DNA of 64,000 bases from Cystobacter fuscus DSM 2262. GTDB taxonomy: Bacteria > Myxococcota > Myxococcia > Myxococcales > Myxococcaceae. The translations under genes were made by a program, and so were the position numbers. The notes beneath the pieces were generated by a model. The model saw nothing but the letters and a program-made list of their open reading frames with translations. It was not told the origin of the DNA and did no database searches. Every line of letters begins with the position of its first letter. The first letter of the stretch is position 1. Location of the stretch: contig NZ_ANAH02000015.1 in the NCBI RefSeq assembly GCF_000335475.2, positions 248,001 through 312,000 on the forward strand, read 5' to 3'. Below are positions 8,504-18,300 of the stretch, one piece after another.

Positions 8504-10861
8504 TCAGCGGGCCGCCTGCAGCGGCTTGCGCTCCTTCACGCACACCTGGATCAGCTCGAGCACGCTCATGCTGGTGCCGCTGACGTCGAACTTGTGATCC
8601 TTGAAATCGGGATACTGGTTCTGCAGGATGCGACCCTCCGCGACGCAACCGTTGTACTGCTCGAGCGCCTCGTTCTTGCTCCCCTTGGACAGCAGGGACT
8701 TCGCCAGGGTGTACGCCTTCCTCGGCCCGTCCTCGAACCGGAGCTGCACGTCGACCTTCTTCTGGGGCTCCTGCAGCGACGCGGCCTTCTGGGCACACTG
8801 CGCCATCACGTCCTGGGGCCGCGTGGGCATTCCGCCGATGAGCACGTCGATGCCAGCGAGGCCAGCGTTCTCCTTCACCATCCTGGCGCCCTCCTCCTGG
8901 CAGGCCTTCAGCTTGTCCATCGCGTTCGCGTACAGATCCTTCTTCTTGCGCAGGTCCTTGGCGGACGCGGCCGACTCCGACGTCGCGCTGGCGGCGGCCA
9001 GGGCCTCACCGGTGATCTTCCGCAACGCCCGCGCCTGCCGCGCGAACTCGAGCGCCTCCATCAGCTTCACCATTTCGTTGCGCGCCCGCTCCGCGTACGA
9101 CGCGTAGCCCGCGTCCTGCCGCTCCAGCTCCGCGCGCGTCTCGAACATCTGCATGAGCTCGTCCACGACCTTCGAGGCCGCATCGATGTCGCCGTCGGTG
9201 GAGGTAGCGGGCTTGGCGGCCTCGAGCTTCTCCTTCGCCGTGGCCAGGCGCTCGGAGAGCTGAACACGGGCGTCCGCCGCGGCCAGCACGATCTTCCGCC
9301 GGTTGACGCGATCGGTCAGCTCCGCCATGCGCTCCTTGGACTCCTTGGCGTACAGCGCGTAGTCGCGGTCCTTCTTCACGAAGGCCACGCCGGCCTCCAG
9401 CACCACGCCGATCTGCTGGATGGCCTTCTCCGCCTCCTGGATCTGCGCGTCCGAGGGCTTCTCCTTCTGGATCCCGGCGACCAGGGCCGTCGCGTTCTTG
9501 CGCGCCTCGTCGACCTTCGCGCGCTGCTGCTGCAGATCGACCTCGTACCGGCGCCGCTCGATGGTCGCCTTCCCATCCTTGAGCAGCTGGCGCGCTTCGG
9601 CGGCGGAGGGGCTGACCGCGGGGTTCTTCGTGTGAGCCGTCTCGAGCGTCTTCTGCAGGATGACCATCGCCGTGTTGGCCTCCTCGAACTGCTCGGGGGT
9701 CACGCTCCGCCTCTCGAGATTGCGCAGGGCCTGCGTGAAGTCGGCGCGAGCTGTATCGAGGCCGCGAACCTCGAGTGACACCTCCACCTCGGTGAGCGTG
9801 TTCTTCACCTCGGTGAGGTACTGGGCGATGGGCTGGCTGGCCGCGGCCTGCGGCTCGTACTTCTCCACCAGCTTGCGGACGACGAACGCCGCGGTCTTGG
9901 CCTCGGCGAACTGCTCGGGAGTCGGCTTCCGGGCACGGAGCGCCTTGGCGGCCGTGGCGAGCTCTTCCTGGGCAGGCCCCATCTCCGCCTTGACGCGCGA
10001 GACACCCGCCTGCGCCACCGACTCCTCCATCTTGCGCCGGGCCTGCGTGACCTCGGCGCGAGCCTTGTCCGCGTCCCCGCGATACGCCCTGTCGCGCTCC
10101 TCGAGCGGCTTGCCCTCGTCGAGCTGCTTCTGCAGCGCCGTGATCGCCTTGTCGGTGGCCGAGAACTTCTCGTCCGACCAGGCCTTGCCCAGCTCGGCGA
10201 CCGCGGCGGCCAGCGCCTTGCGGCTGTCGTCCAGGAGTCCGCGCTGCTTCTGCGCCGACTGCGCCAACCACCGGTCATCGATCGCCTTCTGGTGACGGGC
10301 GAGGGTCGCGTCGACCTCGGAGATGTACGCGGCGAACTTCTCATCCTGCTTCGTCAGGGGCCGGCTCTCGTCCGCCAGCTTCTTGAGCGCATCGACCGAG
10401 GCCCGGGCATCGTCCATCTCCTTGGGGCCGGGTTCCTTCCCCGAGAACTTCGCCATGCGCTCGTTCAGGGTCGCGAGCGCCTCATCCATGCGCCGGCGAG
10501 AGTCGAAGATGTGCACCTTGGCGCGGCGCCCCTCGACGTACTCGCGCTGCGTCCGGAGCTCCTTGCGCGCCGCGAGGACGGCCCGGGCGTAGTCGAGATC
10601 CGCCGTCTCGAAGCTCGCGCCCGCGTCGAGCGCGCTCTTCAGCGCTTCCACCGCCGCGAGGGCCGCATCGAGGTCGGCATTGCTCGGCGGATCCTTCTGG
10701 ATCCGCTGAACGGCCGTCGTGAGAGCGGCGCGAGCACTCTCGAGCCGCTTCGAGGCCTCCGCCACGGACTTCGCGGCAGCCGCCTCAGGCGGCGCGGCGG
10801 ATGCGTCGAGGGTGGCGAAGGCGAGAAACCCCATGAACACCAGCACTGAAGTACGTACCAT
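8504..10861 (-). CDS. Exported long coiled-coil repeat protein
   Basis: 785 residues. The start at 10861 is chosen because it opens a signal peptide (MVRTSVLVFMGFLAFATLDA, cleavage after SAA); the longer frame to 10903 adds only a charged extension. The rest is almost entirely alpha-helical with heptad-like Leu/Ala spacing. It has several degenerate internal repeats of about 100 residues, each with a variant of AR..LT..L...KPS..Q...A..A...L...L...G. Examples are KEKPSDAQIQEAEKAIQQIG, RSVTPEQFEEANTAMVILQK and RARKPTPEQFAEAKTAAFVV. This suggests a rod-like periplasmic scaffold. A final small domain of ~150 residues has four Cys and ends near the stop. The family is not recognised. The gene is isolated and transcribed leftward. 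Confidence 0.85.
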   Translation of the reverse strand: MVRTSVLVFMGFLAFATLDASAAPPEAAAAKSVAEASKRLESARAALTTAVQRIQKDPPSNADLDAALAAVEALKSALDAGASFETADLDYARAVLAARKELRTQREYVEGRRAKVHIFDSRRRMDEALATLNERMAKFSGKEPGPKEMDDARASVDALKKLADESRPLTKQDEKFAAYISEVDATLARHQKAIDDRWLAQSAQKQRGLLDDSRKALAAAVAELGKAWSDEKFSATDKAITALQKQLDEGKPLEERDRAYRGDADKARAEVTQARRKMEESVAQAGVSRVKAEMGPAQEELATAAKALRARKPTPEQFAEAKTAAFVVRKLVEKYEPQAAASQPIAQYLTEVKNTLTEVEVSLEVRGLDTARADFTQALRNLERRSVTPEQFEEANTAMVILQKTLETAHTKNPAVSPSAAEARQLLKDGKATIERRRYEVDLQQQRAKVDEARKNATALVAGIQKEKPSDAQIQEAEKAIQQIGVVLEAGVAFVKKDRDYALYAKESKERMAELTDRVNRRKIVLAAADARVQLSERLATAKEKLEAAKPATSTDGDIDAASKVVDELMQMFETRAELERQDAGYASYAERARNEMVKLMEALEFARQARALRKITGEALAAASATSESAASAKDLRKKKDLYANAMDKLKACQEEGARMVKENAGLAGIDVLIGGMPTRPQDVMAQCAQKAASLQEPQKKVDVQLRFEDGPRKAYTLAKSLLSKGSKNEALEQYNGCVAEGRILQNQYPDFKDHKFDVSGTSMSVLELIQVCVKERKPLQAAR

Positions 10862-11017
10862 TCCCACCAACTTACTACAGTGAAGCGGCGGGCTCCCCGA
10901 CATAGTGCAGGAGCCCTCCAGTCAGGAGGACAGCCCGGCGGCCCCATGCGAGGCCCCTCCCCCGCCCTGCACTCTTGCTGGGGGGGCCGTGTGCTCCCCT
11001 GGGCGCTGGACCCGAGT

Positions 11018-11644
11018 TCACTTCCGCTCACTCAGGGGACGATTCGACCCGAGGTGTCCGGTCGCGAGGGTCTCCCCTTCGCGCTCCTGGGTGAGCCCGG
11101 TGGCACTGGAGAGCTTCGTGTCCCCATGAGGATTGTCCGTGCGCGCCACGGACTGGGATTGCGCCCGCTCGGGGCTGGCCTCGGACAGGGGATGCGTGCT
11201 TCCCGGCCGGCCCTCCGCGAGTGTCCCGCGGCTCGGCTCGAGGTGGACGGGCTCGAAGCGCTCGCCGGACTCGCGGGGCGAGAAGAGGGCGCCCATGGGC
11301 TCGGGGAGCTCCTCGCGGAGCCGGTGCAGCGTCCCCGGGCTCAGCGCCTCCGCGAGGAACCGGCAGACGACGCCCGTGAGTTCCACGGCGCGTCCGAGCG
11401 GCACCCGCATCCGGTCCGCGACACGCGCCTGGAACTCCGCGAGGTTGAAGTCCTGGCGGTCGACCCCTTCCCTCATGCCCGCGGTCAGCGAGCCAGGAAG
11501 GTCATCCGCCACGGCCTCGATGACGGGCCAGCTCAAGCGCTCGCTCAGGACTTCGAGCACCGTGTGCACGGTGTGCTCGGCCTCCTGGGTGCCAGCTTGT
11601 CCGGTGTGCTCGGCCACATCGGATAGAAGTTCCTCGTTCATCAT
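11018..11644 (-). CDS. DUF2267 family protein
   Basis: 208 residues from the ATG at 11644, which sits 6-7 nt after an AGGAGGG ribosome site; an ATG at 11650 directly abuts that site. Residues ~1-120 match DUF2267: two helical halves, each with EA...V..VLE.LSERLS.....A.ADDLP, then RADRMR and FLAEALSPGTLHRLREELP. The C-terminal ~85 residues are polar, Gly/Ser/Glu-rich and probably disordered. DUF2267 proteins are small cytoplasmic helical proteins of unknown function, often near stress genes. It is divergent from the Uma2 gene across a ~220-bp gap. Confidence 0.8.
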   Translation of the reverse strand: MMNEELLSDVAEHTGQAGTQEAEHTVHTVLEVLSERLSWPVIEAVADDLPGSLTAGMREGVDRQDFNLAEFQARVADRMRVPLGRAVELTGVVCRFLAEALSPGTLHRLREELPEPMGALFSPRESGERFEPVHLEPSRGTLAEGRPGSTHPLSEASPERAQSQSVARTDNPHGDTKLSSATGLTQEREGETLATGHLGSNRPLSERK

Positions 11645-11867
11645 CGCCATCCCTCCTCGCGAGCGGTGGCACCCAGGCAGGCGAGCCACGAGAGTCGCCC
11701 GTCGGGAGCACCCACTCCGAAGATGCGCACCGACGTCCGCGAAAGCGATCAGCCCCCGTGAACCGAGGACTCGTCCGTCGGGTGGACGGTTCGTCCGTCC
11801 CAGTCAGACCAACCCCGGAAGGAACCACCCGCTACCTTATTTCAGAGGTAGGGTGTAGCTTGTTCGC

Positions 11868-12428
11868 ATGAATGCCGAATCCAAGCGCAAGGCGACCTAC
11901 GCGGACCTGGAAGCGGTCCCTCCGCACCTCGTGGCGGAGCTGGTCGACGGCGAGCTGTACGCCAGTCCCCGGCCCCCCTCCCCTCACGCACTCGCGCATA
12001 GCGCGCTGTTCGGAGAACTCTACAGCCCCTTCCACCTGGGAAGGGGAGGCCCGGGCGGATGGCTGCTCCTCTTGAAGCCCGAGCTGCACCTGGGCGACGA
12101 TGTGCTGGTGCCGAACCTCGCCGCCTGGCGCCGTGAGCGCATGCCGGAGATGCCCGACGTGGTGGGCTTCACCCTCGCGCCCGACTGGGTCTGCGAGGTG
12201 CTCTCTCCTTCCACGAAGTCACTGGACCGGGAAAAGAAGATGAAGGTCTACGCCCGCGCGGGTGTGCGCCACCTGTGGCTGGTGGACCCGCTGCGGCGGT
12301 CCTTGGAGGTCTACGGGCTACACGGCGAGCACTGGGAGCCGCTGGGCACGAACACCGGTCCCGCTCGCGTGCACGCCGAGCCCTTCACGCCCCTTCTCCT
12401 GGAGCTGAGTGTTCTCTGGGCGAGGTGA
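11868..12428 (+). CDS. Uma2 family protein (PD-(D/E)XK endonuclease fold, DUF820)
   Basis: 186 residues. The sequence follows Uma2/DUF820 from end to end: an N-terminal ATYADLEAVPPHLVAELVDGEL (conserved E and DG), PELHLGDDVLVPNLAAWR (metal-binding D), DWVCEVLSPSTKSLDREKKM (conserved E, LSPST and K) and YARAGVRHLWLVDP. These residues form the PD-(D/E)XK-type active site. Members occur in many copies in cyanobacteria and myxobacteria; their biological role is unknown. Just upstream, at 11834-11851, is an imperfect inverted repeat (TACCT/AGAGGTA) that could be regulatory. Confidence 0.88.
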   Translation: MNAESKRKATYADLEAVPPHLVAELVDGELYASPRPPSPHALAHSALFGELYSPFHLGRGGPGGWLLLLKPELHLGDDVLVPNLAAWRRERMPEMPDVVGFTLAPDWVCEVLSPSTKSLDREKKMKVYARAGVRHLWLVDPLRRSLEVYGLHGEHWEPLGTNTGPARVHAEPFTPLLLELSVLWAR

Positions 12429-12508
12429 CTCCGCCCAGGGTGCCGCGAGCCCGGCCCCCCGAGCCCTCGCCCGCCGTATGCTCCGCGCGGACCAGGAAGG
12501 GAGGGCAC

Positions 12509-13357
12509 ATGGAGAAGCGCGTGTTGGGAAGCACCGGGGTGGCGGTCCCCGTCATCGGGCAGGGGACCTGGCAGATGGAGGAGGATGACCCGGAGAGCGC
12601 CATCCGGGCCCTCAAGGCCGGGATGGATCTCGGCCTGACCCACCTCGACACCGCCGAGCTCTACGGGCAGGGCCGCGTGGAGGAGCACATCGTGTCCAAG
12701 GCCATCGCGGGCCGGCGCGACGAGGTGTTCCTCGTGTCCAAGGTCATGCCCTCCAACGCCACCGAGAAGGGCACCCTCACCGCGTGTGAGCGGAGCCTCA
12801 AGCGGCTGCGCACCGACCGGCTCGACTGCTACCTGCTGCACTGGCCCGGCTCCCACCCGCTGGAGGGCACCGTGCGCGCCTTCGAGCGCCTGGTGAAGGA
12901 CGGCAAGGTGCTCTCCTGGGGCGTGAGCAACTTCGACGTGGACGAGCTCGAGGAGGTGCTGGCGATCGCCGGCCCGGGCCGCATCGCGTGCAACCAGGTG
13001 CTCTACCACCTGGAGGAGCGCGCCATCGAGCACGCGGTCATCCCCTGGTGTGAGAAACAGGGCGTGGCCGTCGTGGCCTACAGCCCGTTCGGCAGCGGGA
13101 ACTTCCCCGAGCCGGAGAGCCCGGGAGGCCAGGTGCTCGAGGCCATCGCCGGCGCCCACGGTGTCACGCCCCGCCAGGTGGCGCTGCGCTTCCTCGTGCG
13201 CCGGCCCTCGCTCTTCGCCATCCCCAAGGCCAGCCGCGAGGCGCATGTGCGTGACAACGCCGCGGCCGCCGCCCTGTCCCTCACCGCGGAGGAGCTGCGC
13301 CGCATCGACGAGGCATTCCCCCTCGGGCCCGAGCCCGCCTCTCTGCCCGTCAGCTGA
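12509..13357 (+). CDS. Aldo/keto reductase
   Basis: 282 residues, the usual size for the family. The start at 12509 follows AAGGGAGGGCAC, a good ribosome site. The AKR catalytic tetrad is visible: Asp47 and Tyr52 (HLDTAELYGQG), Lys78 (VSKVMP) and His111 (LLHWPGSHP). The NADPH-binding end is FAIPKASREAHVRDN. It should reduce aldehydes or ketones (or oxidise alcohols) in the cytoplasm; the substrate cannot be read from sequence. It may be cotranscribed with the cysteine-synthase-like gene, which starts about 50 bp downstream on the same strand. Confidence 0.93.
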   Translation: MEKRVLGSTGVAVPVIGQGTWQMEEDDPESAIRALKAGMDLGLTHLDTAELYGQGRVEEHIVSKAIAGRRDEVFLVSKVMPSNATEKGTLTACERSLKRLRTDRLDCYLLHWPGSHPLEGTVRAFERLVKDGKVLSWGVSNFDVDELEEVLAIAGPGRIACNQVLYHLEERAIEHAVIPWCEKQGVAVVAYSPFGSGNFPEPESPGGQVLEAIAGAHGVTPRQVALRFLVRRPSLFAIPKASREAHVRDNAAAAALSLTAEELRRIDEAFPLGPEPASLPVS

Positions 13358-13406
13358 ACGCTCCGCGAGGCGCCACCGCCCACGGCGCGCTATGCTCGGC
13401 CCCCAC

Positions 13407-14411
13407 ATGGCACCCCGCATTGGCTCGCTCTGGGATTCAGTTGGAAACACGCCGTTGCTGCGCATCGGCTCGCTCTCGCGCCTCACCGGTTGTGACGTTC
13501 TCGGCAAGGCCGAGTTCATGAACCCCGGCGGCAGCATCAAGGATCGCGCCGCCAAGGGGATGATCCGCCGGGCGGAGGAGGAAGGGCGGCTCGTCCCGGG
13601 CAGCACGATCATCGAGGGGACGGCTGGCAACACGGGCATCGGGCTGGGGCTGCTCGGCCGCGAACGGGGCTACCGCGTCGCCGTCACCATGCCCGACAAC
13701 CAGGTGCGCGAGAAGTACGAGTACCTGGAGGCCATGGGCGTGGAGGTCATCAAGGTCCCCGCGGTGCCCTTCTCCAATCCCTCGCACTTCTACCACCGCG
13801 CCCGCGCGCTCGCCGAGGAGCGCGGCTGGGTGTGGATGAACCAGTTCGAGAACACCGCCAACGGGGACTTCCACTACGAGACCACCGGGCCCGAGCTGTG
13901 GGAGCAGTGCGAGGGCCGCGTGGACGTGCTCGTCTCCTCCGTGGGCAGCGGCGGCACCCTCTCCGGCGTGAGCCGCTACCTCAAGGAGAAGAACCCCGCC
14001 CTGCGCGTGGTGCTGGTGGATCCGCACGGCTCGGGGCTCTACTGCCAGGTGCGCGAGGGGAAGATGGAGGGCTCGGGCAGCTCCATCACCGAGGGCATCG
14101 GCATCATGCGCCTCACGGAGAACTTCCGCCGCGCGCGGGTGGATGAGGCGATGCGCCTGTCGGATCAGCACATGATCGAGATGCTCTACCACCTGGCCCG
14201 CGAGGACGCGCTGGTGGTGGGCACCTCGGCGGCCCTCAACGTGCGCGCGGCCTACGAGGTGGCCCGGCAACACCTCGGCCAGGGGCTGCGCATCGTCACC
14301 CTGCTGTGTGATCACGGCAGCCGCTACAGCTCGAAGATCTTCAACCCGGACTTCCTCGCCACCCGGCAGCTCGAGGTGAAGCCCCTGCCTCCGCCCGACG
14401 CCCCGGTCTGA
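13407..14411 (+). CDS. PLP-dependent cysteine synthase family enzyme
   Basis: 334 residues from ATG 13407 (an in-frame ATG at 13392 adds five residues; neither has a strong ribosome site). It is a fold-type II PLP enzyme. Lys45 in GGSIKDRAAKG is the Schiff-base residue, EGTAGNTGIGLG binds the substrate carboxylate (the Asn also contacts PLP O3'), and SSVGSGGTLSG is the phosphate-binding loop. Members of the group replace the acetyl of O-acetylserine with sulfide or use a related beta-replacement. The C-terminal VTLLCDHGSRYSSKIFNPDF is typical of the cysteine synthase/CBS subgroup. Whether it is CysK, a CBS-like enzyme or a specialised paralogue is unresolved. Downstream is a good terminator-like hairpin. 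Confidence 0.9.
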   Translation: MAPRIGSLWDSVGNTPLLRIGSLSRLTGCDVLGKAEFMNPGGSIKDRAAKGMIRRAEEEGRLVPGSTIIEGTAGNTGIGLGLLGRERGYRVAVTMPDNQVREKYEYLEAMGVEVIKVPAVPFSNPSHFYHRARALAEERGWVWMNQFENTANGDFHYETTGPELWEQCEGRVDVLVSSVGSGGTLSGVSRYLKEKNPALRVVLVDPHGSGLYCQVREGKMEGSGSSITEGIGIMRLTENFRRARVDEAMRLSDQHMIEMLYHLAREDALVVGTSAALNVRAAYEVARQHLGQGLRIVTLLCDHGSRYSSKIFNPDFLATRQLEVKPLPPPDAPV

Positions 14412-14441
14412 AGACAAGCGCGGGGCTCGGCGAGGAAACGG

Positions 14442-14472
14442 CGAGGGCCGCCGTGTGCACCGGAGGCCCTCG
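14442..14472. terminator. Terminator-like hairpin between convergent genes
   Basis: CGAGGGCC (14442-14449) pairs perfectly with GGCCCTCG (14465-14472) around a 15-nt loop, between the stop at 14411 (+) and the stop at 14482 (-). Confidence 0.5.
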
Positions 14473-14481
14473 GGCGTCCGT

Positions 14482-14688
14482 CTAGAAGCGGCAGTAGCAG
14501 CGGCCCGAGTGGCACGCTCCGGCGCCCACGGCCCCACAGCCCGCGTCACACTGGGAGTCCCGCGCACATTCCACGAGCCCCGCCGAGGAGGGCGCCGGCG
14601 TCTCCGCCCACGCACCCGCGGTGAAACCCGTCCCCACGCCCACCACGAGCGCCGCCACGGCCCACAACCCCTTCAGCTGCTTCGTCAT
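14482..14688 (-). CDS. Small Cys-rich secreted protein
   Basis: 68 residues. The start at 14688 is set by GGGAG seven nt upstream and by the resulting signal peptide (MTKQLKGLWAVAALVVGVGT, cleavage after AWA). The mature peptide is about 40 residues with six Cys in the order C-x5-C-x3-C-x7-C-x4-C-x1-C (ECARDSQCDAGCGAVGAGAC, then CYCRF at the end), a likely three-disulfide knot. Many myxobacteria encode such short secreted Cys-rich peptides; function unknown. Genuine because of the signal peptide, the ribosome site and the Cys pattern. Confidence 0.75.
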   Translation of the reverse strand: MTKQLKGLWAVAALVVGVGTGFTAGAWAETPAPSSAGLVECARDSQCDAGCGAVGAGACHSGRCYCRF

Positions 14689-14864
14689 GTCATCGCTCCC
14701 GTGCAGAGAAGTCCGGTCATTCCGGACATACTGGATTCTACAAGGGTTCACGCCGGGGGCCACGCACCTTTCCGGCGGGGAATTCGCGAAGAATCCCTCT
14801 CATGGGTGCTCGCCCGGATGCTGGACGGCCCACGGAGCGTGAGACCGGGGCGGGTGAATCCCGG

Positions 14865-14899
14865 AGAATCGGTGGAACTGTTCAAGCTCCACCGATTCT
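14865..14899. promoter_or_regulatory. Perfect 12-bp inverted repeat in front of the response-regulator gene
   Basis: AGAATCGGTGGA (14865-14876) and TCCACCGATTCT (14888-14899) flank an 11-nt spacer. It lies 7-55 bp before the possible starts (14906, 14936, 14954) of the response regulator. It could be a repressor or activator operator, or, if transcribed, a hairpin controlling the coupled response-regulator/kinase operon. Nothing similar was seen elsewhere in the window. Confidence 0.6.
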
Positions 14900-14935
14900 G
14901 CCAGGATGGCTCCTCGCCCCCCTCCCCCCAGGTAT

Positions 14936-15394
14936 ATGGACCCCGGCCACAAAATGTCCCCGTCCGAGATGGCGGAATCCGAGGCGGAAGCATCCAGCCC
15001 GGAGGGACGCAAGGTCCTCGTGGTCGATGACTACGACGATGCCCGGGAGATGTACGCCGAGTACCTCGAGTATCTCGGCTACGAGGTGCAGACCGCTCGC
15101 GATGGACGGGAAGCGGTCGAGCGCGCGCGGGAGTCCCATCCCGACGTCATCCTGATGGACCTGTCGCTGCCCGTGCTCAGTGGCTGGGACGCCACGCAGC
15201 AACTCAAGACGGACGAGGCGACCCGCGACATCCCCGTGATGGCGCTCACCGGCCACGTCTTCGAGCCTTCGTCGGAGCGGGCTCGGGAAGTCGGCTGTGA
15301 TGCCTTCGTCACCAAGCCCGCCCTGCCCGACACGGTCGCCAGTCACATCCAGGCACTCCTGAAGAAGACGGGCAGCAAGCCGCCCTCCCGGTGA
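14936..15394 (+). CDS. Single-domain response regulator (CheY-like receiver)
   Basis: About 152 residues; starts at 14906, 14936 and 14954 are all possible and none has a strong ribosome site. The receiver domain fills nearly the whole protein: the acidic pair in VLVVDDYDDAREMY, the phospho-acceptor Asp in VILMDLSLPV, the Thr of VMALTGHVF and the Lys of FVTKPALP. There is no output domain, so it acts through protein contacts. Its stop codon (TGA 15392-15394) overlaps the GTG start of the giant kinase at 15391, so the two are translationally coupled and very likely act together. A perfect inverted repeat lies just upstream. Confidence 0.88.
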   Translation: MDPGHKMSPSEMAESEAEASSPEGRKVLVVDDYDDAREMYAEYLEYLGYEVQTARDGREAVERARESHPDVILMDLSLPVLSGWDATQQLKTDEATRDIPVMALTGHVFEPSSERAREVGCDAFVTKPALPDTVASHIQALLKKTGSKPPSR

Positions 15395-18300
15395 ACGAGT
15401 CCGCGCATCAACCCCCGGGCCCGCGCCTCCGCGGCGACTGGCAACCGCCCCCCGAGGTTGATGAGTACCGGCTGCTGCGCCTGCTGGGCCAGGGACGCAC
15501 CGGGCGCGTCTACCTCGCCCAGGACACGCTGCTGGAGCGCACGGTCGCGGTGAAGTTCATCCCGGCGCTCGACGCGGACGCCCTGCCGCGCTTCCTCATC
15601 GAGGCACGCGCCGCCGCCCGCATCCAGCACCCCAACGTCGCCACCCTCTACCGCGCCGGCCAGTTCGAGGGGCACCCCTACCTCGTCTCCGAGTACATCC
15701 GCGGCACGAGCCTGGACCGGCTGCCCCGCCCCCTGCCGTGGCGGCGCGTGTTGGAGATCGGCGTGGGGCTGGCGCGCGGGCTCGCCGCCGCCCACCGCCG
15801 CAACGTCCTGCACCGCGACATCAAGCCCGGCAACGCCATCCTCGAGGAGTCCGGCACGGTGAAGCTGCTGGACTTCGGCCTGGCCAAGCTCCTCGACGAA
15901 CCCGGAACGCTGTCGCCCGAGTCCGACGCGCCGGGGGAAGAGCTTCCCGCCCAGGCCCCGCCCGGGCTCGAGCTGCCCTCGCTCACCCGGGGCACGCTCG
16001 TGGGCACGCCCTACTTCATGTCCCCCGAGGCCTGGGCGCGCGAGCCCGTGTCGGCCCGCGCGGATCTCTTCTCCCTGGGCGCGGTGCTCTACGAGCTCGC
16101 CGCCGGGCAGGGCCCCTTCCGCCACGTGCCCCCCCGGGAGCTGGCCCGCGCCGTCCGGGAGCAGGACGCACGCCCCCTGCACCTGGCCTGCCCGGACGTG
16201 GACGCGCGGCTCGCCGCGGTGGTGGACCGCTGCCTGCGGCGGGATCCACTCGAGCGCTTCGCCTCCGCCGACGCGCTGCTGGAGGCGCTGGAGGACGTGC
16301 GCACCGGCGACACCCACCTGCGCGTGCCCGAGGGCAATCCCTACCGCGGCCTCAACGCCTTCCAGGAAGAGCACCGGGCGCTGTTCTTCGGCCGCCAGCG
16401 CGAGGTGCGCGCCGTGGTGGAGCGGCTGCGCGCCAGCGCCTTCGTGCTCGTCACCGGTGACTCGGGCGTGGGCAAATCCTCGCTGTGTCTGGCGGGCGTC
16501 GTTCCGCTCGTCGTCGAGGGCGCGCTGGAGGATGGCTACACCTGGCGTCCGGCGCGGATGGTGCCCGGACGCCGCCCCATCTCCCTGCTCGCCGCCGCGC
16601 TCGCCCCGCACTTCCCCCTCGGGGAGGCACGCATCGAGCAGCTCGCCCACGAGGAGCCCACCGCGCTGGTGCGGGCCCTGCGCGCCTCGCTCGGGGAGAA
16701 CACCCGCCAGGGCCTCTTGCTGCACGTGGATCAGCTCGAGGAGCTGGTGACGCTCAGCGAGCCCGGGGAAGCGCTGCTGCTGGCGGAGCTGCTCGCGCAG
16801 TTCGCCTCGGGCGTGGCCGGGGTGCGCCTGCTCGCCACGGTGCGCAGTGACTTCCTCACCCGGCTGGGCGTGCTGCCCGGCCTGGGCGAGGCGCTCTCGC
16901 GGGCCCTCTACCTGCTGCGCCCCCTGGGCCGCGCCGAGGTGCGCGAGGTGGTGACGGGCCCCGCCCGCCTCAAGGGCGCGCGCTTCGAGTCCGAGGCCCT
17001 CATCGACGCGCTGGTGGACTCCACGCTGAGCGCCGAGGGAGGGCTGCCGCTGCTCCAGTTCACCCTGGCGGAGCTGTGGGAGGCCAGGGACGCGGCCCGG
17101 GGCCTCATCCCCGCCTCGGCGCTGGAGGCGCTGGGCGGCGTGAGCGGAGCGCTCGCGCGCTACGCCGACGGCATCATCGCCCAGTTGCTGCCGGACCAGC
17201 AGGTGGCGGCCCGACGGCTGCTCATGCGGCTCGTCACGGTGGACAACCCCCGCGCCCGCCGCTCCGAGGCCGAGCTGCTGGGCCAGGAGCCCGCCGCGCC
17301 CGCCGCGCTGGAGGCCCTCATCCGCGCGCGGCTGGTGGTGGCCCGCCGCTCCGAGGAGGGCTCCTCCTTCGACATCGCCCACGAGGCGCTGCTCACCGGC
17401 TGGCCCACGCTCGCCCAGTGGCTCGCCGAGGCTCACGAGGCACGCCAGCTCCACGCCCGGCTCGAGCGCGCCGCCTCCGAGTGGGAGCGGTTGGGCCGTC
17501 CCCGCGAGGCCCTGTGGGGCGCCCGTCACCTCGCCGAGCTCCAGGCCCACCCCCAGCAGGCGCTGTCCGCCCGCGAGACGGCCTTCCTCGAGGCGTCACG
17601 CGGGGCGCTGCGCCGGGGCAAGCTGCTCACGCGCGCCCTCGCCGTGGGCTTCATCGCCTCCCTGGCGCTCGTGTACGCGGGGCTGAGGGTGAACGCCTGG
17701 TACACCCTGGAACGCCAGGTGCGCGCGCGTCTGGCCGAGGCCCGCCCCTTGCTGGAGCACGCCCGCGAGCAACAGCGCGCCCTGGAGCGGACGCGGGCGG
17801 AGTCCTTCGCCCTCTTCGACGCGGGCAAGCTGGAGGACGCCTCGGCGCGCTGGGCCGAGGCGCTGCGGCTGTCGCGCGACACGGAGCGGGACTACCTGCA
17901 CGCCAGCGAGGCGATGGAGAAGGCCCTGGTGCTGGCACCGGACCGGGCGGAGGTGCGCGAGGCCTTCGCCGACGTGCTCGCCGAGCGCGCGCTGCTCGCC
18001 GAGCGCGCCTTCCACCCCGGAGACCGGGACGAGCTGCTGCAACGGCTGAGCCTCTATGACACCTCGGGCACGCGGATGGCGCGCTGGAACGCCCCCATGC
18101 GCCTGAGCGTGCGCACCCGGCCCGCGGGGGCCACGGTGACGCTGGCCCGCTACACGCTCGTGGACGACCAGTACGTCCCCACCCCGGTGCCCACCCCGGG
18201 TGCGACACCGCTGGAGGGACTGGCCCTGGAGCGCGGCTCGTGGCTGGTGGAAGTGCGCGCGCCCGGCCATGTCCCGGTGCGCTACCCCCTGCGCGCCGAG